From assembly GCA_937915915.1 (NCBI GenBank), contig CALGGN010000188.1, forward strand, positions 1-5,563: DNA of 5,563 bases. The letters run 5' to 3'. Positions 1 to 5,255 of the stretch are shown piece by piece (position 1 is the stretch's first letter; every line of letters begins with the position of its first letter). Made by a program: the position numbers and the translations under genes. Below the pieces are notes generated by a model. That model did not search any database, was not told the origin of the DNA, and was given only the letters and a program-made list of their open reading frames with translations. Source of the DNA: an uncultured Selenomonas sp. (GTDB lineage: Bacteria > Bacillota > Negativicutes > Selenomonadales > Selenomonadaceae).

Positions 1-162
1 TACCGTTTTACTATGAAAAATTAGCGAATCAAGCCCGTAAGGGCGCAGCTCCATCTTTTTCAGTTCGTCCATCGCATCCTCCAAACCAGGATGAGTGTAA
101 GTGTTGAGTGTCACGCCAATCTCGCTGTGCCCCATGAGGTACTGGAGCGTCTTGGGGCTTCC
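1..162 (-). pseudogene. Tyrosine recombinase (phage integrase), C-terminal fragment
   Basis: On the minus strand, 54 open codons run from 162 off the left edge of the window. They read SPKTLQYLMGHSEIGVTLNT, then YTHPGLEDAMDEL, which is the C-terminal end of a phage-type tyrosine integrase. The conserved histidine of the LMGHS box (codon 127-129) and the tyrosine nucleophile of NTYTH (codon 97-99) are both visible. This family cuts and rejoins DNA at att sites through a 3'-phosphotyrosine link. The N-terminal core-binding domain and the upstream catalytic arginine/RHxxR region are absent. Two in-frame stops lie just upstream (172-174 and 163-165), and the next sequence is phage head-tail adaptor. 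The fragment is therefore a remnant that cannot recombine DNA by itself. Its true C-terminus is outside the window. Family assignment is firm; the parent phage is unknown. Confidence 0.85.
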
Positions 163-305
163 CTAAAGGGACTAGTTGTCGATATGGAGAACATTGAGGA
201 GTCAGCCCGCATGCCTTGCTCCACAAGATTCCCTGCCTTGTCCTCAGCCGTCACGGGACGCAGGATGGTCCCCCTTTGCCGCAGTTCGTTGAGTGAAATA
301 TACAT
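111..305 (-). pseudogene. Phage head-tail adaptor (head closure) protein, N-terminal fragment
   Basis: The ATG at 303-305 directly follows the TGA of the upstream connector gene, with AGGAAAGAGGG about 8 bases ahead as ribosome binding site. The first 32 or so residues (MYISLNELRQRGTILRPVTA, then EDKAGNLVEQ) match the style of the N-terminus of phage head-tail adaptor/head-closure proteins: a short lead, then RxxIxxPV and a D..GN turn. These proteins are usually about 100-115 residues and join the portal/connector ring to the tail. After about residue 35 the frame loses family character and runs antiparallel-shifted through integrase-derived DNA to a chance stop at 111-113. The adaptor is therefore truncated by the junction lying somewhere in 163-215. 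Assignment rests on weak N-terminal similarity plus canonical order after the capsid and connector genes. Confidence 0.55.
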
Positions 306-581
306 TCAGAAGCCCTCTTTCCTTATGCCCATGAGCAAAGCCCTGAGCGTCAGCGTCAATGCTTTATGGTCAACCTCGTCCCGATGTTCGTAGAAATATG
401 CCAGAGCATAAAGGACAGCAGTTTTTGCGATTGCTCTATGCTCCTTGAATTCCGTCTCGTCTATCCTCGCCACATCCATGCACAGGCTTTCTGCCGCTCG
501 GAGCAGTTTGCGGACGATATCAACCTCGGCATCGGTGTCGATGCGTAAATATTCCTTGGCTTTCGGCAAGGTAACAATCAA
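306..581 (-). CDS. Phage gp6-like head-tail connector protein
   Basis: A small protein reading IVTLPKAKEYLRIDTDAEVD and ending LLMGIRKEGF. This is typical of gp6-like/HK97-type head-tail connectors (usually 90-110 residues), which form the ring below the portal of siphophage-like virions. It shows the opening VTLxxAKxYLRID, an acidic turn, then helices with ALAYFYEHRDEV. I prefer the TTG start at 579-581 (91 residues) because GGGAGTGG lies 5-8 bases before it and family members usually begin at IVTL. A GTG at 594-596 would add five residues but abuts the terminator stem and has no close ribosome site. The stop TGA touches the ATG of the adaptor gene, so the two were translationally coupled. 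It is the only structural gene here that appears full length. With the capsid and adaptor broken, it is probably a relic without function. Confidence 0.8.
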   Translation of the reverse strand: MIVTLPKAKEYLRIDTDAEVDIVRKLLRAAESLCMDVARIDETEFKEHRAIAKTAVLYALAYFYEHRDEVDHKALTLTLRALLMGIRKEGF

Positions 582-590
582 CGGAACCAC

Positions 591-630
591 TCCCACAAAA
601 CGGGGAGATGCCCAAAAGACACCTCCCCCA
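591..630 (-). terminator. Hairpin terminator between capsid and connector genes
   Basis: On the minus strand GGGGAGGTG (620-628) pairs with CATCTCCCC (602-610) to give a 9-bp stem with one G-T wobble and a 9-base loop, followed by GTTTTG. The short T-run suggests partial termination. Placement just after the capsid stop region fits the common phage arrangement in which capsid transcripts are made in excess over connector transcripts. Confidence 0.6.
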
Positions 631-684
631 TTTCAGAATCCAACAGGAAAATCCGTACTCTCCGTCGAATTGAACATTATCGGC

Positions 685-894
685 TTACGAGCCGGAAGAG
701 CCAGAGGAGCCCTTCACCTTCATGACTTTCACCGCTTCCGGCAGAACCATCTTGCCGTCCACGCGCTGGGTGGTCATAAAGCCCACCTGTCCCGAGGTGG
801 CAAAGAGCTCGTTGAGACGCTTGAACACCCTGCCCTGGCGGTCAACAATCCAGTAGTAATCGAGATCACCGAAAATCATGACCTTGTCCCTTTT
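685..894 (-). pseudogene. HK97-type phage major capsid protein, C-terminal fragment
   Basis: The frame reads VMIFGDLDYYWIVDRQGR, then FKRLNELFATSGQVGFMTTQ, RVDGKMVLPEAVKVMKVK and a Gly-Ser tail GSSGSSGS. The IFGD.xYYWIVDRQGR...QRVDGK..LPEA block is the well-known C-terminal end of HK97-fold major capsid proteins, which are normally about 380-410 residues. Only about 65-70 residues remain. An in-frame TGA at 895-897 cuts the frame five codons above the methionine at 877-879. An AGGGA seven bases before that ATG could give a 64-residue product, but this looks accidental. It heads the minus-strand order capsid, terminator, connector, adaptor, which identifies the block as a former structural module. 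Confidence 0.85.
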
Positions 895-900
895 TCAAAG

Positions 901-933
901 CGGGAGATACTTTTGTTTTGAAAAGGACTCCCG
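901..933. repeat. Nested inverted repeat
   Basis: CGGGAG (901-906) pairs with CTCCCG (928-933). Inside it CTTTT (910-914) pairs with AAAAG (921-925) around the six-base loop GTTTTG. A T-rich stretch follows on the plus strand (942-957), so it could act as a weak terminator in that direction. It sits immediately beyond the broken end of the capsid fragment. Confidence 0.45.
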
Positions 934-965
934 AACGGGATGATTTTTATTTTGATTTCTCCCGT

Positions 966-987
966 TTTTTCAAACATTTTTCAAACA
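966..987. repeat. Tandem 11-bp repeat TTTTTCAAACA x2
   Basis: Two perfect adjacent copies of TTTTTCAAACA occupy 966-976 and 977-987. Related TTTTTCAAA units recur at 891 and 1008, and inverted at 1101-1110. Function is unknown. Confidence 0.6.
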
Positions 988-992
988 AAACC

Positions 993-1037
993 GCTGTTTT
1001 AGGGCAGTTTTTCAAAGGTTTTTGCTGTTTTGGGCAG
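993..1037. repeat. Imperfect direct repeat, GCTGTTTT(A)GGGCAG
   Basis: GCTGTTTTAGGGCAG (993-1007) recurs as GCTGTTTTGGGCAG (1024-1037), one base shorter, with TTTTTCAAAGG between. Two copies are too few to call an array. Confidence 0.55.
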
Positions 1038-1202
1038 CCGTCTAAACCATCGTAAAGCCAGTAGCCACAGGCATTGTTTGATTTCCGCCCTATTCCCCCG
1101 TTTGAAAAATGCTTTTCCTGCGTGAGCCCCCGCACCGGTCGTGCTCCGGCAGGGTCGCAGGGATTTTCCCCGCCCCTTACCCCTTTATTGGCATTTTAAT
1201 GC

Positions 1203-1231
1203 TTTACACCGTAAACTGAATGATTTATAAT
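1203..1231 (+). promoter_or_regulatory. Consensus sigma-70-type promoter of the antitoxin-HAD operon
   Basis: TTTACA (1203-1208) and a perfect TATAAT (1226-1231) are separated by exactly 17 bases. The -10 box ends 22 bases before the antitoxin ATG, which leaves a short leader carrying the ribosome binding site AAAGGTGG (1238-1245). Confidence 0.8.
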
Positions 1232-1234
1232 CAT
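1220..1234. promoter_or_regulatory. Candidate antitoxin operator palindrome over the -10 box
   Basis: ATGATT (1220-1225) and AATCAT (1229-1234) form a perfect dyad around TAT and overlap the whole -10 element. A second dyad, GCATTTTAATGC (1191-1202), abuts the -35. Ribbon-helix-helix antitoxins commonly repress their own promoters through such palindromes, so autoregulation is a reasonable inference. No binding is shown. Confidence 0.5.
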
Positions 1235-1253
1235 CTTAAAGGTGGTGTTCATT

Positions 1254-1526
1254 ATGGCAACTGTACCAACACAGATAAGAATTGACCGCGATATCAAAGA
1301 GCAAGCCAGCGTACTTTTCTCAGGATTGGGTCTTGATATGTCCGGCGCGGTGAATATGTTCCTGCATCAATGCGTCCTTCGTGGCGGGCTCCCCTTCAGC
1401 GTGGAAATGCCGCGCTACAACCAGCGTACGCTGGATGCAATGGAAGAGGCCCTAAGAATATCCCGCGATCCCGATGTCCCCAGTTACAGCAGTATGACCG
1501 AATTAAAGAGGGCGCTCAAAGAATGA
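1254..1526 (+). CDS. RelB/DinJ-family antitoxin
   Basis: A 90-residue protein beginning MATVPTQIRIDRDIKEQASV. The N-terminal 45 or so residues form the ribbon-helix-helix DNA-binding unit of RelB/DinJ antitoxins: beta strand TQIRID, helix with DIKEQASVLFSGLGLDMS, then SGAVNMFLHQCVLRGGLPF. The C-terminal part (TLDAMEEALRISRD, then MTELKRALKE) resembles the toxin-wrapping helix of the family, and the length is typical. The ATG at 1254 is chosen because AAAGGTGG lies eight bases upstream. An in-frame GTG at 1242 would fall inside that site. In known systems this protein neutralises a RelE/YafQ-type mRNA interferase encoded directly downstream and represses the operon. No such toxin is seen here; a HAD-type frame follows instead. 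It is either a solitary antitoxin or part of an unusual pair. Confidence 0.88.
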   Translation: MATVPTQIRIDRDIKEQASVLFSGLGLDMSGAVNMFLHQCVLRGGLPFSVEMPRYNQRTLDAMEEALRISRDPDVPSYSSMTELKRALKE

Positions 1527-1976
1527 ACATACATCTTCCTGGACATCGACGGTGTCCTCAACAGATCCTCCCAATGGAAACGCATGTACCAGTTGGACAG
1601 GAACTGCATCCATGATTTCGCAACCTTCGCAAAACAGCATTATTCCTGCCGCGCCATCATCCTGACATCCTCGTGGAAGAACGGCTTCGACCCTGCAGGC
1701 AAGCACGCCCCACATATCCTTCAGTTGATTGACTGCCTGAAGCCTTTCGGCATGACCATCATAGGCAAAACACCCATCCTTGACGAAACTGACCGGAGCC
1801 TCGAAATCAACACGTTCATTCTTCAGCATCACCTGGAAGATTATCCCTGCATCGTGTTCGACGATGACAAGTCCCTTTTTGATCGAACAAAACTGCTGGC
1901 TTGCTGCACCACCCACTTTTGTGATGCCACGAAGGGCTTTGATGGGCAGATTGAACCTCCCAGAAGAAGGTCATAG
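1527..1976 (+). CDS. HAD-superfamily hydrolase (HAD_SAK-like), start codon disrupted
   Basis: An open frame of 149 codons reads TYIFLDIDGVLNRSSQWKR, later AIILTSSWKNGFD, and IVFDDDKSLFDRTKL near the end. These are HAD motif I (DIDGVLN, nucleophile Asp and acid/base Asp), motif II (LTSSW) and the acidic motif IV (DDD). Size and spacing resemble the small HAD domain associated with Swiss-Army-Knife RNA-repair proteins, which is expected to remove phosphate from nucleic-acid ends or similar substrates. Substrate is not known. No normal start precedes motif I. The ATG at 1523-1525, which overlaps the antitoxin stop as ATGA, is one base out of frame, consistent with a one-base insertion within 1526-1530. 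The first in-frame ATG (1584) would delete the nucleophile. The frame is in phase with the antitoxin across TGA 1524-1526. The C-terminus (GQIEPPRRRS) may also be clipped at the junction near 1976. Confidence 0.7.
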   Translation, partial: TYIFLDIDGVLNRSSQWKRMYQLDRNCIHDFATFAKQHYSCRAIILTSSWKNGFDPAGKHAPHILQLIDCLKPFGMTIIGKTPILDETDRSLEINTFILQHHLEDYPCIVFDDDKSLFDRTKLLACCTTHFCDATKGFDGQIEPPRRRS

Positions 1977-1983
1977 CTTCTTC
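1963..1983. repeat. 7-bp inverted repeat at the convergent junction
   Basis: GAAGAAG (1963-1969) and CTTCTTC (1977-1983) flank GTCATAG, which contains the HAD stop codon TAG. The dyad coincides with the point where the minus-strand gene loses family similarity. It may have helped the rearrangement or may be a coincidence. Confidence 0.45.
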
Positions 1984-2415
1984 GCCTGCTTGCAAGTTGC
2001 TGTAGGGCGCACGGTTCAGAAGCAGGATGCGATGACGAAAGATGCTCTCCGCCCGCGTCACCATGGCAAACGCGTTTACGGTTATGGGAAGTTTCCGCAC
2101 CTCCTCCCTTGCGTTCAGCAGAGCCTCCATTTGCCGGAAATCACAATGACTCCCCGTCGTTATGACGGGGAGTTTTCCGCCCATGGTCTGTGCGAAGGAA
2201 ATGGAGATTGCCTCTCTATTCTCCCATGTCCGGCGATGGACAGGCAGTACTTTTTCATCCGCCAAAAAATCCAAGACTTCCCTGCCGCTCCCTTCCCGCC
2301 AGGACGTTACAAACGGCTCGTCCGGCATGGGCAGGCTCGGCCACACCCGGGGAATATCGTAGGCGTGGGAAAGATATTCCTCTGCTGTTTGAAGATGCGC
2401 ACGATCTCCTTGCAT
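1978..2415 (-). pseudogene. DUF7005-like protein, N-terminal fragment
   Basis: The gene starts at ATG 2413-2415 with AGGAGG nine bases upstream and reads MQGDRAHLQTAEEYLSHAYD. Features from memory of a conserved but uncharacterised family (DUF7005-like) follow: PDEPFV near residue 32, GGKLPVITTGSHCDFRQMEA near residue 80, and ILLLNRAPYSNLQAGE near residue 130. In the relatives I recall, a longer C-terminal half follows with a HECTHY-type putative metal site. Here family-like sequence stops at about residue 146. The frame then runs on for about 53 codons (to 1816) through DNA antisense to the HAD gene, which I regard as read-through, not native sequence. Function is unknown. It lies 69 bases after the STAS gene on the same strand and was probably the third gene of that operon before truncation. 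The family name is moderately certain; the truncation is an inference. Confidence 0.55.
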
Positions 2416-2484
2416 AAAAACGTCCCTCCTGCTCCCTGTTCCACATGATCGCGGAGTACATCCTCGCTCAAATTGATCCGAGTT

Positions 2485-2820
2485 TTACTCCAGCTTGCTA
2501 CGATCCTCATAAATCTTCACAATCGCATTCATATTGGAGTCCTCGATCACTTCCTTGACAAAGCCCTCGGCGCCGCAAACGGCAAACTTCTTCTGCTCTG
2601 CCCTGGCTTTTTTTGCCAAACGGAGCAGGATGCGGATGCCCGCGCTGGAAAGATAGGACAGCCCCTTGACATCTACGGCAAATTTGGAGCAGGAGGCCAA
2701 AACAGCCTCCGCCTTTTCCCCGGTCTGGGGTGCGGTCATCCTGTCCAGTCTGCCGGTAATGGCAAACACCGTCCAATCCGCTTCCCGGATAACTTCACTT
2801 GCGAGCATTTCATCAGCCAT
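2485..2820 (-). CDS. STAS-domain anti-sigma factor antagonist (SpoIIAA/RsbV-like)
   Basis: A 111-residue single-domain STAS protein (MADEMLASEVIREADWTVFA...). Visible features are the strand TVFAITGRLDRMTA (17-30), the core FAVDVKGLSYLSSAGIRILL (47-66), and the FAVCG strand (79-83) before the final helices. Ser58/Ser59 before Ala-Gly align with the serine phosphorylated in SpoIIAA/RsbV. Unphosphorylated family members bind an RsbW/SpoIIAB-type kinase and release its sigma factor or other client; phosphorylated ones do not. The start ATG is preceded by AGGAGG eight bases upstream, and that site overlaps the TAG stop of the phosphatase gene. The two genes are therefore translationally linked, and the SpoIIE domain is the evident partner that removes the phosphate. 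No kinase gene is adjacent. Transcription appears to continue toward the truncated gene at 2415. Confidence 0.88.
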   Translation of the reverse strand: MADEMLASEVIREADWTVFAITGRLDRMTAPQTGEKAEAVLASCSKFAVDVKGLSYLSSAGIRILLRLAKKARAEQKKFAVCGAEGFVKEVIEDSNMNAIVKIYEDRSKLE

Positions 2821-2833
2821 GGTTGATTTCCTC

Positions 2834-5104
2834 CTATCCTTTCCATCGAATGCATAACATGGTGATATCGTCGGACTGTTCCGCTCCGGCTGCGTGTTTG
2901 TCCACGGTTTCCATGACCCCCTCCACGATTTCCCGTGCCGCCTTTCCCGCCAGTATTCTCAAGGTGTCCAGCATCCTTTCCTTGGAGAACATTTCCATTT
3001 CGCAGTTCATGGCCTCGGTCACGCCGTCGGTGTAGAGGAAAAGCGCATCTCCCGGGGAAATCCGGCAGGTTTCCTCCGAAAAATCCAGCCCGTCCATAGC
3101 GGCCAGCATAGGATCCTTCCCCTTGGGAATACAATGGGCCTCTCCCTTGCCGGAGATAATCGCCGGAAGATTATGCCCCGCATTCACATAAGTGACCTTG
3201 CGGGCGGCAAGGTCAATGACAGCCGTGAACGCCGTCACAAAAAGCCCTTCTTCATTGTTTTTGCAAAGCGCCTCATTGGCCAGCCTCACGGCATCCGCCA
3301 GGCTGCCCCCTTCCTTTTCCGTCGCAAGTATGCTGCTCTCCAGCACGGTTTTGGCCCGAACCATGAAGAGCGCCGCGGGCACCCCCTTGTCCGACACATC
3401 TGCGATGGTGACCAGCAAGCGGGTGTCGGACAGGAAAAAGAAATCGTAGAAATCGCCCCCCACCTCCTTGGCGGGCTGCATGGTGGCGAAGAGGTCAAAG
3501 CCCCCCTGCACGGGGAAGTCATTGGGCAGGATGCCCGCCTGGATCCGCGCCGCCACAGACAGCTCCGTCAGGATGCGCTCCTTCTCCGCCGTGGTCTCGG
3601 CCAGGTTCTTGATATAGAGTTTCAACTTCCCCGTCATGTCGTTGAAACTATCGGCAAGCTCCCCTATTTCATCCCCCGTCCGCAGGTCGATTTTCCTATC
3701 GAGTTTGCCCTCCGCTATATCCCGTACCCCTGCCCTCAGCGTGAGGAGGGGACTGATAAAGCGGTCTGCCGCCCTGCGGCTGGCAAAGTAGAGAGCCGCC
3801 AGCAGCAGGAGCAGGACGGCTGCCGTCCGCAGGAGATTGCTGAAGAAAATCCCCTGCAGGGATGCGCCGAAAGTCTCTGCCTGGACCAGCAGATGGCTCC
3901 TGACCTCCCGAGCCGGTGCCGCCACCAAGTCCTTTTCGATAAGGGTACCGAAGCTCCAGCCCAGGGAGGGAATCGGCGCATAAGCGAGATAATATTCCCG
4001 GCCCTCCGACGCTTCCGGACGGGCTAGTGCGGCGACGCGCATGGATGCGCTAGTGTCGGCGCAGGAGCGTGATGCGACGCTTGCGCCGACCGCAGGAGCG
4101 TGATGCGACAGGTTTGCGTCCGCCACCGTCACCAGTGTCACATCAGAGTCACCCTGCACCATGCGCACGGCCTGTGCGGCCAAATCCTGCTCCTGTCCCC
4201 TGCGAAGGTCAGCCGGAGTTTCACTTGCAGCCAGCAGTCCTCCCTTCTCCGAAGAAATCAGGACTTCACCTTTCGTGTTCAGTACGAAATTGATATTCGT
4301 TCCCTCAAGCTCACTCTTGGCAATATCCTGGTAAAGGGATTCGATATTGGAGGACATGCCCGCAATCCCCGCAAAGCCCTTTTCATTGTAGTAAGGGGCA
4401 ATGCAGGCAACGGCAGGATAGCCCTCCACCCCCACATAGACATCCGTAAAGACGGTCTTACCCGTGTCCCTGGCCTCCTCGTACCAGAGACGCTGCCTAG
4501 TGTCAAAGGAGGGTGCGTACCACTCATCATAAAACTTCACATATTCCCCATCGTCCGGCATAACATCTGCGCTGATGAAATATCCCAGCTCCGAGACGAA
4601 AAAGCAGGTCGCCTGATAGCCGCTCTCATAGCTGCCTGCCCAGAGGGACAAGATATCCGCCGCATTGGCGGCTATCTCCGCATCGGGCAGGACCGCGGGA
4701 ATCTGCCCGCTTTCCCTCAGTGCAGGCAGAAAGAACAGATACGGCTCCCGCGAGGCAATGGGCACCTCCCCGCCGACAGGCAGCCTGCGGGGGCGGTACA
4801 GTTCCCTATGTGTCAGTATGTAGGTCATATTCCGGGACAGAAGCTCCGTGTCCTCCCGCAGCCGCACCATTTCCCTCTCGATGCGCTGGGCCTTCTCCTT
4901 GGCCAGCAGGGCGAACCTTTCCCGCGCCTGCTTGTCTGCGGCACTCTCCGCAAATTCGGCAGCGGAAGTCCCCATGTCCCTGCTGTTTTCCATGGCACGC
5001 CGCTCCACATCGTACAGGCCGAGGAAGGAAACCGTCCCAAAGGCGGCAAAGCACAGCAGCCCCATGACAAGCAACAGCCGAAACAATCGCCGCTCAATGC
5101 TCAT
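2834..5104 (-). CDS. Membrane sensor SpoIIE-type PP2C phosphatase (Cache-HAMP-SpoIIE, RsbU-like)
   Basis: A protein of 756 residues. Domains in order: TM1 at about 8-30 (LLLVMGLLCFAAFGTVSFLG); an extracytoplasmic coiled and double-Cache-like sensor at about 40-415, including DTRQRLWYEEARDTGKTVFT; TM2 at about 424-441 (LLRTAAVLLLLLAALYFA); HAMP and linker helix at about 442-515 (GDEIGELADSFNDM); and a SpoIIE PP2C domain at about 520-756. Metal-binding acidic boxes are intact: VGGDFYD (Asp551, Asp554), ADVSDKG (Asp569, Asp572), YTDG (Asp693) and QSDDI (Asp745, Asp746). It should dephosphorylate the STAS protein encoded 13 bases downstream when an external ligand binds. I prefer the ATG at 5102-5104, five bases after AAGGATGG. 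An ATG at 5113 would add three residues. Odd: residues 332-361 come from a GC-rich palindromic repeat inside the sensor domain. No strong promoter is obvious upstream. Confidence 0.9.
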   Translation of the reverse strand: MSIERRLFRLLLVMGLLCFAAFGTVSFLGLYDVERRAMENSRDMGTSAAEFAESAADKQARERFALLAKEKAQRIEREMVRLREDTELLSRNMTYILTHRELYRPRRLPVGGEVPIASREPYLFFLPALRESGQIPAVLPDAEIAANAADILSLWAGSYESGYQATCFFVSELGYFISADVMPDDGEYVKFYDEWYAPSFDTRQRLWYEEARDTGKTVFTDVYVGVEGYPAVACIAPYYNEKGFAGIAGMSSNIESLYQDIAKSELEGTNINFVLNTKGEVLISSEKGGLLAASETPADLRRGQEQDLAAQAVRMVQGDSDVTLVTVADANLSHHAPAVGASVASRSCADTSASMRVAALARPEASEGREYYLAYAPIPSLGWSFGTLIEKDLVAAPAREVRSHLLVQAETFGASLQGIFFSNLLRTAAVLLLLLAALYFASRRAADRFISPLLTLRAGVRDIAEGKLDRKIDLRTGDEIGELADSFNDMTGKLKLYIKNLAETTAEKERILTELSVAARIQAGILPNDFPVQGGFDLFATMQPAKEVGGDFYDFFFLSDTRLLVTIADVSDKGVPAALFMVRAKTVLESSILATEKEGGSLADAVRLANEALCKNNEEGLFVTAFTAVIDLAARKVTYVNAGHNLPAIISGKGEAHCIPKGKDPMLAAMDGLDFSEETCRISPGDALFLYTDGVTEAMNCEMEMFSKERMLDTLRILAGKAAREIVEGVMETVDKHAAGAEQSDDITMLCIRWKG
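4024..4109. repeat. Palindromic repeat element inserted in frame in the Cache domain
   Basis: CGCAGGAGCGTGATGCGAC occurs perfectly at 4060-4078 and 4091-4109 (31-bp period). GTCGGCGCA (4055-4063) pairs with TGCGCCGAC (4082-4090), and inside it AGCGT (4066-4070) pairs with ACGCT (4077-4081), giving a long hairpin. GCGCATGGATGCGC (4037-4050) is a second dyad, and CTAGTG(T)CGGCG recurs at 4024 and 4050. The translated product is low-complexity Ala/Ser/His (HHAPAVGASVAS) between typical Cache strands VTLVTVAD and REYYLAYAPI. This looks like a mobile REP- or RPE-like element tolerated in a surface loop. Confidence 0.75.
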
Positions 5105-5113
5105 ATCAACCAT

Positions 5114-5255
5114 CCTTACAATTCACACCTGCCGAAAGCCCTAATTTTCTTCCTAGACGCTTCACATTGCAATATATTCGCCATAACCGGCCTGTTTCCT
5201 GTTCTGTTTCAGATAATTTTCAATTGGTGGAAATTCCTCCTGCGCAGATGAAATA
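5114..5255. other. Upstream region of the phosphatase operon
   Basis: No gene is supported. The only long plus-strand frame crossing it is antisense to the phosphatase. On the minus strand this is the leader/promoter region. Possible weak -10 elements such as TATATT (complement of 5169-5174) have no good -35 at proper spacing, so I do not call a promoter. An AGGAGG on the minus strand near 5235-5240 precedes no usable frame. Confidence 0.4.

Larger units (their letters stand above)
895..1190. other. Repeat-rich non-coding stretch between prophage remnant and antitoxin gene
   Basis: I find no convincing gene here. A 62-codon minus-strand frame (947-1135, GTG start) has no recognisable domain and is made largely of the repeats below. 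The stretch is AT-rich to about 1110 and then GC-rich. It carries many copies of TTTTTCAAA or its complement (891-899, 966-987, 1008-1016, 1101-1110), a direct repeat at 993-1037 and a nested inverted repeat at 901-933. A further inverted repeat pairs CCTGCG (1117-1122) with CGCAGG (1156-1161) around GCAC/GTGC (1132-1135, 1141-1144). It may be a former phage intergenic or regulatory region. Confidence 0.5.

Noticed and set aside
947..1135. 62-codon minus-strand frame with GTG start
   Set aside because: No ribosome site or domain, and its Lys/Phe-rich composition follows from the TTTTTCAAA repeats.
1117..1161. Structured RNA or riboswitch in the GC-rich segment
   Set aside because: The outer 6-bp and inner 4-bp helices are separated by poorly pairing segments, and no known RNA class pattern was recognised.
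1524..1526. Selenocysteine or programmed readthrough of TGA
   Set aside because: No stem-loop suited to a selenocysteine insertion element was seen just downstream, and the overlapping ATGA arrangement explains the TGA more simply.
1503..1916. 137-codon minus-strand frame opposite the HAD gene
   Set aside because: No motif is seen, while the plus strand shows complete HAD motifs.
1816..1977. C-terminal continuation of the DUF7005-like frame
   Set aside because: It is antisense to HAD coding sequence including the DDD motif and shows no family similarity, so it is read-through past the breakpoint.
2894..4027. 377-codon plus-strand open frame opposite the phosphatase
   Set aside because: It is antisense to a gene with unmistakable Cache, HAMP and SpoIIE motifs. 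Its product is His/Pro/Arg-rich with no domain, typical of a shadow frame in GC-rich DNA.
4055..4109. CRISPR-like array
   Set aside because: Only two repeat copies with a 12-base spacer, inside a conserved coding frame; better explained as a palindromic inserted repeat.
4100..5251. 383-codon plus-strand open frame
   Set aside because: It lies opposite the sensor domain of the phosphatase, has no recognisable motif, and its length is explained by codon bias of the real gene.
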